A stretch of 64,000 nt of DNA from Sva-07 sp963741755 (GTDB lineage: Bacteria > Actinomycetota > Acidimicrobiia > Acidimicrobiales > Ilumatobacteraceae): the NCBI GenBank assembly GCA_963741755.1, contig CAVUJG010000002.1, positions 124,001 through 188,000 on the forward strand, in the 5' to 3' direction. A program made the translations under genes and the position numbers. Below the pieces are notes generated by a model, which was not told the DNA's origin, made no database searches, and worked only from the letters and a program-made list of their open reading frames with translations. Below, piece after piece: positions 49,222 through 56,976 of this stretch (position 1 is the stretch's first letter; each line of letters opens with the position of its first letter).

Positions 49222-49610
49222 ATGGCGATTCGACTCGATCACACGATCGTCCCTGCGGCCGACGGCGAACGTTCCGCCCGGTGGTTCAGCACCCTGTTCG
49301 GGCTCGCGGACCCTGTCCGGTTCAGCGTCTTCTGGCAGGTGACCACTGACGACGGCGTCGATTTCGACTTCGACACCTACGGCCCCGGCGTGTCGTTCAC
49401 CACTGGCCACTATGCATTCCTGGTCGACGACGACGACTTCGACGCCATCCTCGGACGAATCCGAGCCGACGGACTCCCGCCCACTGGGCCGATCCCGGTC
49501 GCAACGAGAGCGGGACGATCAACCATCATGACGGCGGCCGCGGTGTCTACTTCGCAAGTCCCGACGATCATCTCTTCGAGATCATCACCGTGCCCTACGG
49601 CGGCGGGTGA
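49222..49610 (+). pseudogene. VOC-family (glyoxalase-like) protein, one frameshift
   Basis: Frame one reads MAIRLDHTIVPAADGERSAR and on to DDFDAILGRIRADGLP. Another frame then gives HWADPGRNESGTINHHDGG and RGVYFASPDDHLFEIITVPY, the conserved end of the VOC fold. The break is at the CCC of 49480-49482; one extra base restores a 129-residue protein ending at 49610. The length is one base short of a multiple of three. The final residues include a typical metal-binding Glu (LFEIITVPY). Confidence 0.82.
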
Positions 49611-50169
49611 CCGACCACCTTCGGCCGCTTTCGATCGGCGAGACTCTGGACGTGCGCACCCTGTACCACTTCAGCGAGGATGCGGCGATCGAACGGTTCG
49701 AGCCCCACATCCCTCGGTCGAACCCCACCCGGCCGCCCAGCGGTCTGGGCGATCGACGACGCCCACGCCCCGCTGTACTGGTTCCCTCGGGAGTGCCCTC
49801 GCGTGACAGCGTGGCCACGTGTGTCCGCCGAGGTCGACGGGTTCCAATCGGCGTTCCGCACCGCAGCGCTGCGGGTCCACGCCGTCGAGCTCGGCTGGAT
49901 CGACAGGATCCGCACGACTCAGCTGTTCCGGTACTCCTTCGATGCCCGGCAGTTCGATCCCTGGCCGAAGGCAAGCGGCTACTGGACGAGCGCTGACTCG
50001 GTCGTGCCCATCGAGGTGGAACCGATGGGAGATCTGTTCGACGCACACGTACATGCGGCCATCGAACTGCGCGCCGTCGCCGTCGCTCTGGCCGCTCCAC
50101 GATGCCGTCCAGTCAGACGAATGGGACTTCAGCATCGTTCGGATGCACAACGCGGCGCCGCGACCGTGA
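49607..50169 (+). pseudogene. DUF6886-like protein, two frameshifts
   Basis: Three frames in sequence spell one protein of about 186 residues. The first gives LYHFSEDAAIERFEPHIPRS then NPTRPP; the second AVWAIDDAHAPLYWFPREC and on to YWTSADSVVPIEVEPMGDLF; the third LWPLHDAVQSDEWDFSIVRM then HNAAPRP and stop. This matches the small DUF6886-type proteins as I remember them. Breaks lie at about 49736-49738 and 50071-50088, each one base in excess. The start is GTG 49607 (overlapping the VOC stop) or GTG 49652. The function is unknown. Confidence 0.72.
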
Positions 50170-50257
50170 ACCTCCATTCACCTTGGCGTCGTTCGACTCG
50201 AGCGATGGCACATTCGCGGCACAGTGACATCCGGCGCGTTCGACGGTCTCGGCTGAG

Positions 50258-50950
50258 TCAGCTCGCGGGAGTGCCCTGATGGAAGTCGAGGCGCCACCCG
50301 CCGCGCCGACGAACCCACACCGATGCCCGGTGGCCCGCACCGCGGGGCTCGATGCTCCGATACGTGACGAGCGCTGCGTCAGACCCGATGGCCCGCACCT
50401 CCATGTCGCTCAGTTCAGCCTCGATCGGGCCGACGTCGATCTCGAGGATGTCGGTTCGGCTGTACCGACGACCGGACCACCCGAACTCCGTGAACGTCTC
50501 GGTCAGATGCTTGTCCATCCACGATGGGTCGCCGCGGGTTGCGTCGGTCCACATCGATCGTTCGAGTTCGAACAGCGTCGTAGTGGTGGCGTCGTCCAGG
50601 GTCGTGTTGTCCTCGGCCGATTCAACTGGTTCGGCCAGGCGCACTCGATTGCCGTCGGGATCGGTGAGATCGATCTCGCGGCCCCACGGTTGATCCTCGA
50701 CGGCAACGCCGAACTCGACACCTACCGCGTCGATGTCGTCGATCCAGATGTACACCAGCCCGTGGGGGTTGGCGTCACCGACGTGCTCGGAGAGGTGGAG
50801 TTGCGCCGTTTCGCGACGGATCCCGACGTAGGCGGGCAGGTGCGGTTCGAAGCGGTGTTCGAAGACCTGTTCGAAGCCGAGCCGGCGATACCAGACAACG
50901 GCGCTCGAGACGTCGGCAACTCGCAGGATCGGCACCACATCGGTGGTCAT
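50258..50950 (-). CDS. VOC domain fused to SnoaL/DUF4440-like domain
   Basis: A 230-residue two-domain protein. Residues 1-120 are a VOC module of bleomycin-resistance-like type (VPILRVADVSSAVVWYRRLG; EIDLTDPDGNRVRLAEPVES). Residues about 128-230 are an NTF2-like domain of the DUF4440 kind (LFELERSMWTDATRGDPSWM; HRASVWVRRRGGWRLDFHQG). Each domain is common alone; the fusion is less so. ATG 50950 overlaps the stop of the small upstream gene. The role is unknown, perhaps detoxification. Confidence 0.82.
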   Translation of the reverse strand: MTTDVVPILRVADVSSAVVWYRRLGFEQVFEHRFEPHLPAYVGIRRETAQLHLSEHVGDANPHGLVYIWIDDIDAVGVEFGVAVEDQPWGREIDLTDPDGNRVRLAEPVESAEDNTTLDDATTTTLFELERSMWTDATRGDPSWMDKHLTETFTEFGWSGRRYSRTDILEIDVGPIEAELSDMEVRAIGSDAALVTYRSIEPRGAGHRASVWVRRRGGWRLDFHQGTPAS

Positions 50951-51122
50951 GCCGGCGCTCCGACGGGGACGAACTCGTAGCTCCACCCGTCCGGTGCACC
51001 GTCATCGAGAAGGACGTAGATGCCATCGTCGGTCTCGAACTCGAGCGGCGGAGGGAATGTCGCTGCCCGCCACGCTGTCGGGCCTCCCTCACAGGGAAGA
51101 GCATGCGCTCTCCGTTGTGCAC
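50947..51122 (-). pseudogene. Small hypothetical protein, probable frameshift
   Basis: If one C is added to the GGG/CCC run at 51094-51096, a frame from GTG 51122 gives VHNGERMLFPCEGGPTAWRA, then FPPPLEFETDDGIYVLLDDG and WSYEFVPVGAPA with a stop overlapping the VOC-SnoaL start (ATGA). The protein would have 58 residues. I do not recognise it. The coupling and sensible composition are the evidence; without the added base only the last 50 residues are open. Confidence 0.45.
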
Positions 51123-51160
51123 CTGGGGAGTCTCCCTGCTCGATGCGCCCCGTGCAAGCG

Positions 51161-51953
51161 TCAGCGCACGCGTTGGCGGGCAGCCTCGAACACCAGCACC
51201 GTCGTTGCCATCGCCACGTTGAGCGACTCGCTGCGCCCGACGTGCGGAATCGTGACCCAGCGACGAACCGGCCCGACGGTGTCGGACCAGTCGTCGGGCA
51301 GTCCCGCGGCCTCGTTGCCCATCACGAGCGCGATCCGACCGGTCAGGTCGGACTCGGTGTACGGCTCGACGGTGCGATCGTTCGCGTCGTGGCTGGACGT
51401 GCCGATCGTCGTGAGCCCGGCAGCGACGACGTCGTCGATGGCCACCTCGACAATGGGGACATGGAACAGCGCGCCCGCGGAGGCGCGCACCACCTTCGGG
51501 TTGTACGGATCGACGCTGCCGGGCGTGAGGACGACCAGTTCGGCGCCCGACGCCTCGGCCGATCGCAGGATCGTCCCAAGATTGCCTGGATCTGCGATGC
51601 GATCGAGCACGACGACGAACGATGCCCCGGCGAGCAGCTCGATCCACCGGGCCGTGGTCGCGCATCTTCACGATGGCGATCGGATTCTGCGGTGTTTCCG
51701 TCGACCCCACCCGATCGAGAACCCCTTCGGCCAACTCGAGCACGGGACCGGCTCCCGCCACACCTGGTTCGACCACACCATCGGCTTCCTCGGCGACGAA
51801 CTGTGCCTCACACTCCCAGCCGGCCGCAACGGCCTCGGCGACGAGCACCGGTCCCTCGACGACGAAGCGACCTTCGTCGTGACGCGAACTGCGGCGCCCG
51901 ATCAGGCGCCGCAGTTGCTGTACTCGTGGATTGTTGAACGCCAGCGCACTCAT
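51161..51953 (-). pseudogene. TrmH/SpoU-family RNA 2'-O-methyltransferase, one frameshift
   Basis: Frame one carries the substrate-binding N-terminus (MSALAFNNPRVQQLRRLIGR; DEGRFVVEGPVLVAEAVAAG) to AIVKM. Frame two resumes with ARWIELLAGASFVVVLDRIA and the SPOUT core (DPGNLGTILRSAEASGAELV, then ALVMGNEAAGLPDDW and IPHVGRSESLNVAMATTVLV). The break lies at about 51657-51663, one base too many; the repaired length is 263 residues. The trefoil-knot motifs are intact. The place between rplT and pheS is that of tsnR in Mycobacterium, where it is annotated as an rRNA methyltransferase. Confidence 0.87.
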
Positions 51954-52003
51954 TGCACACCAGTGTGTCTGATGACGCGGTGCCTGGCACCGGTGTCATC
52001 GGT

Positions 52004-52360
52004 TCAGTCGAGGGCGGCCTTGGCAGCCTCGACGAGCGAACCGAACGCGGCGGGGTCGGTGATCGCCAGATCCGAGAGGATCTTGCGGTCGACCTCGATG
52101 CCAGCAGCGTTCAGCCCGGCGATGAACCGGCTGTAGCTCATGTCGTGCTGGCGGGTTCCAGCGTTGATGCGCTGGATCCACAGACGACGCATCTCACCCT
52201 TGCGGGCGCGACGGTCACGGAAGGCATAGTTGCCCGACCGCATGACCTGCTCGTTGGCGGCCCGGAACGAACGGCTCTTGTTGCCGTAGTAGCCCTTGGC
52301 CTGCTTCAAAACCTTCTTGTGGCGCTTCTTCGACGCCACACCACGCTTCACACGTGCCAT
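52004..52360 (-). CDS. rplT: Ribosomal protein L20
   Basis: A 118-residue L20. MARVKRGVASKKRHKKVLKQ and AKGYYGNKSRSFRAANEQVM are diagnostic, and RDRRARKGEMRRLWIQRINA continues the family pattern. It binds 23S rRNA early in assembly and, in other bacteria, can repress its own operon. Third gene of infC-rpmI-rplT, 27 bases after rpmI, with a GAGGAGGAACTGAC-type ribosome site. Confidence 0.98.
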   Translation of the reverse strand: MARVKRGVASKKRHKKVLKQAKGYYGNKSRSFRAANEQVMRSGNYAFRDRRARKGEMRRLWIQRINAGTRQHDMSYSRFIAGLNAAGIEVDRKILSDLAITDPAAFGSLVEAAKAALD

Positions 52361-52387
52361 GTCAGTTCCTCCTCTTTCTCAGACGTC

Positions 52388-52585
52388 TCAGCGCTCGGCG
52401 AGGAGGCGCTTGATCTTCTTCTCGTCGCTCGAATGAACGTCCGCATCGCGGTCGAGACGGTGCTTGCGCGATGACGTCTTGTATTCGAACTTGTGCTGGT
52501 TGTTCTGCTGCTCGTGACGCAGACGACCGGTGCCGGTCTTCTTGAATCGCTTAGCTGCCGTCTTCGACGTTTTCATCTTCGGCAT
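52388..52585 (-). CDS. rpmI: Ribosomal protein L35
   Basis: A 65-residue L35: MPKMKTSKTAAKRFKKTGTG then RLRHEQQNNQHKFEYKTSSR. ATG 52585 is preceded by AAGGAGTAT. Its ribosome site and first 35 bases lie inside the 3' end of infC, so the two are probably coupled. Confidence 0.97.
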   Translation of the reverse strand: MPKMKTSKTAAKRFKKTGTGRLRHEQQNNQHKFEYKTSSRKHRLDRDADVHSSDEKKIKRLLAER

Positions 52586-53234
52586 CGGATACTCCTTGTT
52601 CTGGTTCGCTGGCAACGATCGGTTCCGGCGTGTCGGCTGCAGCCTCGTCGGCCTGCGCCTTGCGCTCGGCCTCGATGGCCGCCTTCTTGATCGCCTCTTG
52701 GGCCTGTTTGTCCGGCGACAACGTCATCGACATGCTGCGGCCCTCGAGCCGCGCTTGCGTGTCGACCTTCGCTGCCGGACCCACCGCTTCGAGCACGTCG
52801 TCGAGAATTTTCGACCCGAGCTCTGGGTGTGCCATCTCACGACCTCGGAACTGCAAGGTGATCTTGACCTTGTGGCCCTCTTCGATGAAGCGGATCACGT
52901 TGCGTGTCTTGGTGTCGAAGTCGCCCTTGCCGATCTTCGGCCGGTACTTCACTTCTTTCACCGACACGTTGGTCGACTTCTTGCGTGCTTCCTTTGCCTT
53001 CTGTCCCTCTTCGTATTTGAACTTGCCGTAATCCATGATTCGGCAAACCGGAGGGTTGGCGTTCGGGGCCACTTCGACCAAGTCGAGTTCGAGACCTCGG
53101 GCCATTCTCAGCGCATCGGGAACGGCCTTGATTCCGAGTTGATCCCCGGTGGGTCCGATGAGTCGGACTTCACGGGACCGGATGCGGTCGTTCACGCGGT
53201 GCTGGTCGCCCCGTTGTTCTGGTCGCGGTGCTAT
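52551..53234 (-). CDS. infC: Translation initiation factor IF-3, probable ATA start
   Basis: From the GTG at 53195 the protein reads VNDRIRSREVRLIGPTGDQL. The N-domain and linker (PPVCRIMDYGKFKYEEGQKA) and C-domain (VKEVKYRPKIGKGDFDTKTR; VKITLQFRGREMAHPELGSK) are all present. An acidic tail of about 45 residues (AADTPEPIVASEPEQ...NVEDGS) follows. The GTG has no ribosome site. In frame 13 codons upstream an ATA at 53234 lies 9 bases after AGGAG (53244-53248). infC is known for rare AUU/AUA/AUC starts that serve autoregulation, so I place the start there. The factor dissociates ribosomes and checks initiator pairing. Confidence 0.85.
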   Translation of the reverse strand: MAPRPEQRGDQHRVNDRIRSREVRLIGPTGDQLGIKAVPDALRMARGLELDLVEVAPNANPPVCRIMDYGKFKYEEGQKAKEARKKSTNVSVKEVKYRPKIGKGDFDTKTRNVIRFIEEGHKVKITLQFRGREMAHPELGSKILDDVLEAVGPAAKVDTQARLEGRSMSMTLSPDKQAQEAIKKAAIEAERKAQADEAAADTPEPIVASEPEQGVSDAEDENVEDGS

Positions 53235-53465
53235 GGCTGATCACTCCTGTGCAATGGGCCTCCCCAGTGTCTGAATAATGTTGGCGCTCGACGCGAACCG
53301 CACGCGGAGCGACCTGACACTGGTCGACGTGATCCTCGTCGGATCCGTCGGCCGGGGGCTGGTCTCAGCCTTGTGACCTGGGCGCACCGGTTGCATCACT
53401 GCAGATGGTGGCCAGGTGGGGGTCTCCCCCACTTCGCCTCAATTGTGCTCGGTAGGGTAGCGCAC

Positions 53466-53843
53466 GTGAGTGATGAAACCTCTGACGCCGACCTCGACCA
53501 CCTCGACGACATCGATACGGAAACCGCCGATGCCCTTGCCGACGCCGAGCAGGCAATGTTGCAGGCACGGGCACAGCTCGCCGAGGTTCCCGCCGAGGTC
53601 ATCGTCACCAACCACGTCATGGGCCTCTACGAGCTGGGTGCGATCCACCTCTCAGCGACGCCGCCGGATCTGGTCAACGCCGTCCTTGCCATCGACGCGA
53701 TGGCGTGTCTCGTCGAAGGTCTGGGCGATCGGTTGGGCGACGACGCGCCGACCATGCAGGACGCACTGGCCAACATTCGACTCGCGTTCGTCTCGATCAA
53801 GAGCCAACTGACGGGCGAGAGCGCGACGCCCCCGAGCGACTGA
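53466..53843 (+). CDS. DUF1844 family protein
   Basis: A 125-residue protein with an acidic N-terminus, then VTNHVMGLYELGAIHLSATP and LVNAVLAIDAMACLVEGLGD, the DUF1844 core found next to infC in many Actinobacteria. GTG 53466. The function is unknown; it is probably cytoplasmic and helical. Divergent from infC across a 231-base gap that should hold both promoters. The 3' end overlaps the convergent ATL gene by 47 bases. Confidence 0.88.
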   Translation: MSDETSDADLDHLDDIDTETADALADAEQAMLQARAQLAEVPAEVIVTNHVMGLYELGAIHLSATPPDLVNAVLAIDAMACLVEGLGDRLGDDAPTMQDALANIRLAFVSIKSQLTGESATPPSD

Positions 53844-54138
53844 ATCGCCCGATCGGTGCGTTGCGCACCCGATCGTCCACGACGATGACGCCTTCGGCGC
53901 GAAGCAGATTGCGCTGTTCGTCGGGGTGACCGCTGACGATGCGACCAGCCGCATTGACGACTCGCCACCACGGCACCTCGACCTCGGTGGTGGCGAGGAT
54001 CCGACCGACGAGCCGTGACTGCTTCGCATGGCCGGCCACCTCAGCGACGTCGCCGTAGGTCGTGACCTCGCCTTCACGCAGCGCCATGAGCACGTCGAGA
54101 ATCCGGCGTTCGCGATCGAGGCGAGGATCGGCGCTCAC
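53797..54138 (-). CDS. Alkyltransferase-like (ATL) protein
   Basis: A 113-residue MGMT-like DNA-binding protein. REGEVTTYGDVAEVAGHAKQ gives the recognition helix, and the active-site block is VPWWRVVNAAGRI. The catalytic Cys of PCHRV is replaced by Trp, which defines ATL proteins that bind alkylated guanine and hand it to excision repair. The GTG start at 54138 overlaps the upstream stop (GTGA). The tail after NAPIGRF is basic and overlaps the convergent gene. Confidence 0.9.
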   Translation of the reverse strand: MSADPRLDRERRILDVLMALREGEVTTYGDVAEVAGHAKQSRLVGRILATTEVEVPWWRVVNAAGRIVSGHPDEQRNLLRAEGVIVVDDRVRNAPIGRFSRSGASRSRPSVGS

Positions 54139-54353
54139 GGACGGATGTTCGCGGCTTCCCAACGCCCGAGCTTGGCGAGCAGATCGAAGCTGACCTCGAC
54201 GCCGGTGTCGATCGTGCGGGACCCGTCGGCGATCTCGATGCAGTGGAACGGGTGCTCGGCGCCGTCGGCGGACACGATCCTGCCGAGCCCCACCGTCTCG
54301 TCGAACTCGACCACGGTCCCTCGGCGGCCGGTCCCCCGTTCGAGCTCGGTCAC
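54135..54353 (-). CDS. Cold-shock-domain-like small protein
   Basis: A 72-residue protein: GTVVEFDETVGLGRIVSADG, AEHPFHCIEIADGSRTI, then VSFDLLAKLGRWEAANIRP. The layout (FD...GxGxI, PFHC, DGSR, GxxVxF) is that of a divergent cold-shock domain, although the RNP aromatics are reduced. GTG 54353 overlaps the hisG stop, and its own stop overlaps the ATL start, so hisG, this gene and atl form a coupled run. Nucleic-acid binding is inference. Confidence 0.78.
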   Translation of the reverse strand: MTELERGTGRRGTVVEFDETVGLGRIVSADGAEHPFHCIEIADGSRTIDTGVEVSFDLLAKLGRWEAANIRP

Positions 54354-55222
54354 GGCACGATCTTGGCGATCGGCATCTCGACCAGATCGGTCGCGCCGGC
54401 GTCACGCAGTGCGGGGATGACCAAGTTGATCATCTTCTTCTCGACCACCGACTCGACGGCGTAGCCGCCTCCGGCGAGCGGCGACATCGTCGGCGATTTC
54501 ATCGACGGCAGCACGGCGAGCACGGCGTCGCGGTGTTCTTCGGTGACGTTGAGCTTGAGCAGCACCTTGCCGCGAGCATCGAGGACGCCGTTGAGCAGCG
54601 TCATGATCTGCTCCATCGCCTTGGCCTTCTCCGGGTCCTTGAGCGACTCGGGGTTGGCGACGACCTCGGTGTAGCTGAGCATGATCGTGTCGATGACCTT
54701 CAGCCCCGCCGCACGCAGCGCCCGGCCGGTCTCGGTGATCTCGACGACACAGTCGGCAATGTCGGGGATCTTGGCCTCGGTCGCCCCGTACGAGAGTCGC
54801 ACCTGCGCGTCGACGCCGTGGTCGGCGAAGAAGCGTTTGGTCAACTCGGGGTACTCGGACTGCACGCGCACACCGCTGGGGAGATCCTCGACCTTGGTGG
54901 CGGGGCTGTCGCCGGCCACGGCGACGACGAGTTGAATCGGGTTGCTGGTGGCCTTGGAGTACTTGAGTTCACCCAGGCTCTCCACGACGCTGCCGGTCTC
55001 CTCGACCCAGTCACGCCCGGTGATGCCGACGTCGAAAAGACCCTCTGCGACGTACATCGGGATCTCCTGGGGCCGCAGGATGCGCACCGAGTCGATCCGG
55101 GGGTCGTCGATCGTCGCCTGGTAGTCGACCGTCGAGGACCGATGCACCGGAAGGTCCGCCTGCTCGAACAGATCGAGCGTCGCCTTCTCGAGTGAACCTT
55201 TCGGGAGCACCAGTCGCAGCAT
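54350..55222 (-). CDS. hisG: ATP phosphoribosyltransferase (long form)
   Basis: A 290-residue HisG, first enzyme of histidine synthesis. MLRLVLPKGSLEKATLDLFE, then VGITGRDWVEE, SYGATEAKIPDIADCVVEI and the C-terminal regulatory domain (PTMSPLAGGGYAVESVVEKK) place it in the long form that is feedback-inhibited by histidine and needs no HisZ. The start ATG is at 55222. No other his genes are in the window. Confidence 0.96.
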   Translation of the reverse strand: MLRLVLPKGSLEKATLDLFEQADLPVHRSSTVDYQATIDDPRIDSVRILRPQEIPMYVAEGLFDVGITGRDWVEETGSVVESLGELKYSKATSNPIQLVVAVAGDSPATKVEDLPSGVRVQSEYPELTKRFFADHGVDAQVRLSYGATEAKIPDIADCVVEITETGRALRAAGLKVIDTIMLSYTEVVANPESLKDPEKAKAMEQIMTLLNGVLDARGKVLLKLNVTEEHRDAVLAVLPSMKSPTMSPLAGGGYAVESVVEKKMINLVIPALRDAGATDLVEMPIAKIVP

Positions 55223-55262
55223 GATCGCCGAGGCTACCTGCCGCTCTCTGCCCCAGCCCCCG

Positions 55263-55319
55263 ACGTTTGCGTGCAGTTCCGGCTGGCCCGTCCCAGCCGG
55301 AACTGCAACGCAAACGTGG
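55263..55319. repeat. Inverted repeat, family B copy 2
   Basis: The best preserved copy. Arms ACGTTTGCGTGCAGTTCC and GGAACTGCAACGCAAACGT pair with one extra base, extended by GGCTGG/CCAGCC around CCCGTC. It lies between the moaB stop and the hisG start, both on the minus strand. Confidence 0.9.
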
Positions 55320-55333
55320 GCTTTTCGGTGCGG

Positions 55334-55831
55334 TCAGTGGGTGGTGTCGGTGTCGGCGAGCAGGCGGAGGGCGTGCGGGAGGACGTCGATCACGGCGTCG
55401 AGTTGTTCGATGCAGCCCTTGGTACTGCCCGGCGTGTTGACAATGATGGCCTGGCCCCGGATGCCGGCCACGCCGCGCGACAGCCGCCCGAGTGGATTGC
55501 ACAGCCGCATCGCCTCAGCGAGCCCCGGCGCCTCGCGCTCGATCACTGCGCTCGTGCCTTCGGGAGTCTGATCCCGCGGGGCGAAGCCCGTGCCGCCGGT
55601 CGAGACGATCGCGCCCGCGAAGCCGTCGGCCATCTCGATCAGGATCGCGGCGACCAGATCGGCACCGTCAGCGGTCACACGGTGGTCGACCACATCGAAG
55701 CCGTTCGCCGACAGATGCTCGACCAGCGCCCGTCCACTGAGGTCGTCGCGGGTACCGCGCACGACACCGTCGCTGACGGTCAGCACCTTGGCGCAGGGCC
55801 GAATGGTGTCGTCGTTCACCGGTTCGCTCAC
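55334..55831 (-). CDS. MogA/MoaB-family molybdopterin biosynthesis protein
   Basis: A 165-residue MoCF_biosynth domain protein. CAKVLTVSDGVVRGTRDDLS opens it and GAIVSTGGTGFAPRDQTPEG is the conserved nucleotide loop; IIVNTPGSTKGCIEQL closes it. It adenylates molybdopterin before molybdenum insertion. The molybdopterin oxidoreductase at 12 kb would need this pathway. GTG 55831 overlaps the rsmB stop. Confidence 0.9.
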   Translation of the reverse strand: MSEPVNDDTIRPCAKVLTVSDGVVRGTRDDLSGRALVEHLSANGFDVVDHRVTADGADLVAAILIEMADGFAGAIVSTGGTGFAPRDQTPEGTSAVIEREAPGLAEAMRLCNPLGRLSRGVAGIRGQAIIVNTPGSTKGCIEQLDAVIDVLPHALRLLADTDTTH

Positions 55832-56976
55832 GACGTCCGACGGTACCGAATCATCACCATGCCATCGGTGTCGGCGTCCTGAGGGAGCACACGCCATCCC
55901 TGCTGGAACGGCCGCCACACCCCAACGTCCGGCGGGGTCCGGTCGACCTCGAAACCAGCCGGTGTCGGATGGTCGACCGACTCGGCCGCCGTGATCGTGC
56001 ACACGCTGTAGACGAGCCGACCGCCGGGAGCGACGAGCGCGGCCGCGGACTCCAGGAGCCGGCCCTGTAGTTCGGCGAGATCGACGACGTCGCTGGGCTG
56101 AATCCTCCAGCGAGCATCGGCCCGACGGCGAAGCGCGCCGAGACCGGAGCACGGCGCGTCCAGCAGGACGGCACCGAACGAAGCGAGCCGGAACGGCGCC
56201 GCGGCGCCATCCGCCACCACCACCGGCACGTCGAGGCCGAGGGTGCGGGCGTTGTCGGCGACCAGCCGGGCCCGACCCACGCGCTGGTCGTTGGCGATCA
56301 CCGTCGCGCCGCCGAACGTCATCGCTGTCGCCTTCCCACCCGGAGCGGCGCAGACGTCGAGCACCAACTCACCTTCGAGGGCTTCGACACCGGCGGCCAC
56401 CCACTGCGAGGACTCGTCCTGCACGTAGCCGTCGGCCCGCTCGGTGACCGGTGGCGCCTGGTTCATCCGTTGGAGCGCCGGAGCGCCGTCGTCGCCGAGT
56501 TCGTCTCGGAAGACATCGACGATCCAGTCCGGATAGCTCAGTCGAGCACCATCGGATGGCCACGCCATCTCACCAACCGACAGGCGGGCCACCTTGCGTA
56601 GCACGGCGTTGACGAATCCGCGAGTGCGTTTCGGCGCCAGTCCCACGGTTTCGCTCACGGCCGCGTGCGGGGGAACGCCGGCGAACACCAGCTGATAGGC
56701 ACCGAGGCGCAGCACCGTGCGCGTCGCATCATCCGGTGGCGATGTGACGAATCGATCGACGACGGCGTCGCATGCTCGGCGCATCCGCGTCGTTCCGTAG
56801 ACCAACTCGGTGACGAATCGGCGGTCCATGTCGCCGAGTCCCGACGACGCGAGCATCGGGCCGAGCACCAGGTTCGCATAGGCACCGTCGGATTCGATCC
56901 GCCGCAGCGCGTCGAGCGCGACTCGCCGTGCCGTACGCGGCGCGACCTTGGCATTGTTGCTGGCCTCGGCGCTCAC
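55828..56976 (-). CDS. rsmB: 16S rRNA (cytosine-5-)-methyltransferase RsmB
   Basis: A 382-residue protein. The N-terminal NusB-like domain (ARRVALDALRRIESDGAYAN; RFVTELVYGTTRMRRACDAV) is followed by the NOL1/NOP2/Sun methyltransferase. Motif I is VLDVCAAPGGKATAM near residue 210, motif IV has the first Cys in LLDAPCSGLGALRRR near 275, and the catalytic Cys is in VYSVCTITAAE near 325. It methylates C967 of 16S rRNA. GTG 56976 overlaps the fmt stop. Confidence 0.94.
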   Translation of the reverse strand: MSAEASNNAKVAPRTARRVALDALRRIESDGAYANLVLGPMLASSGLGDMDRRFVTELVYGTTRMRRACDAVVDRFVTSPPDDATRTVLRLGAYQLVFAGVPPHAAVSETVGLAPKRTRGFVNAVLRKVARLSVGEMAWPSDGARLSYPDWIVDVFRDELGDDGAPALQRMNQAPPVTERADGYVQDESSQWVAAGVEALEGELVLDVCAAPGGKATAMTFGGATVIANDQRVGRARLVADNARTLGLDVPVVVADGAAAPFRLASFGAVLLDAPCSGLGALRRRADARWRIQPSDVVDLAELQGRLLESAAALVAPGGRLVYSVCTITAAESVDHPTPAGFEVDRTPPDVGVWRPFQQGWRVLPQDADTDGMVMIRYRRTS

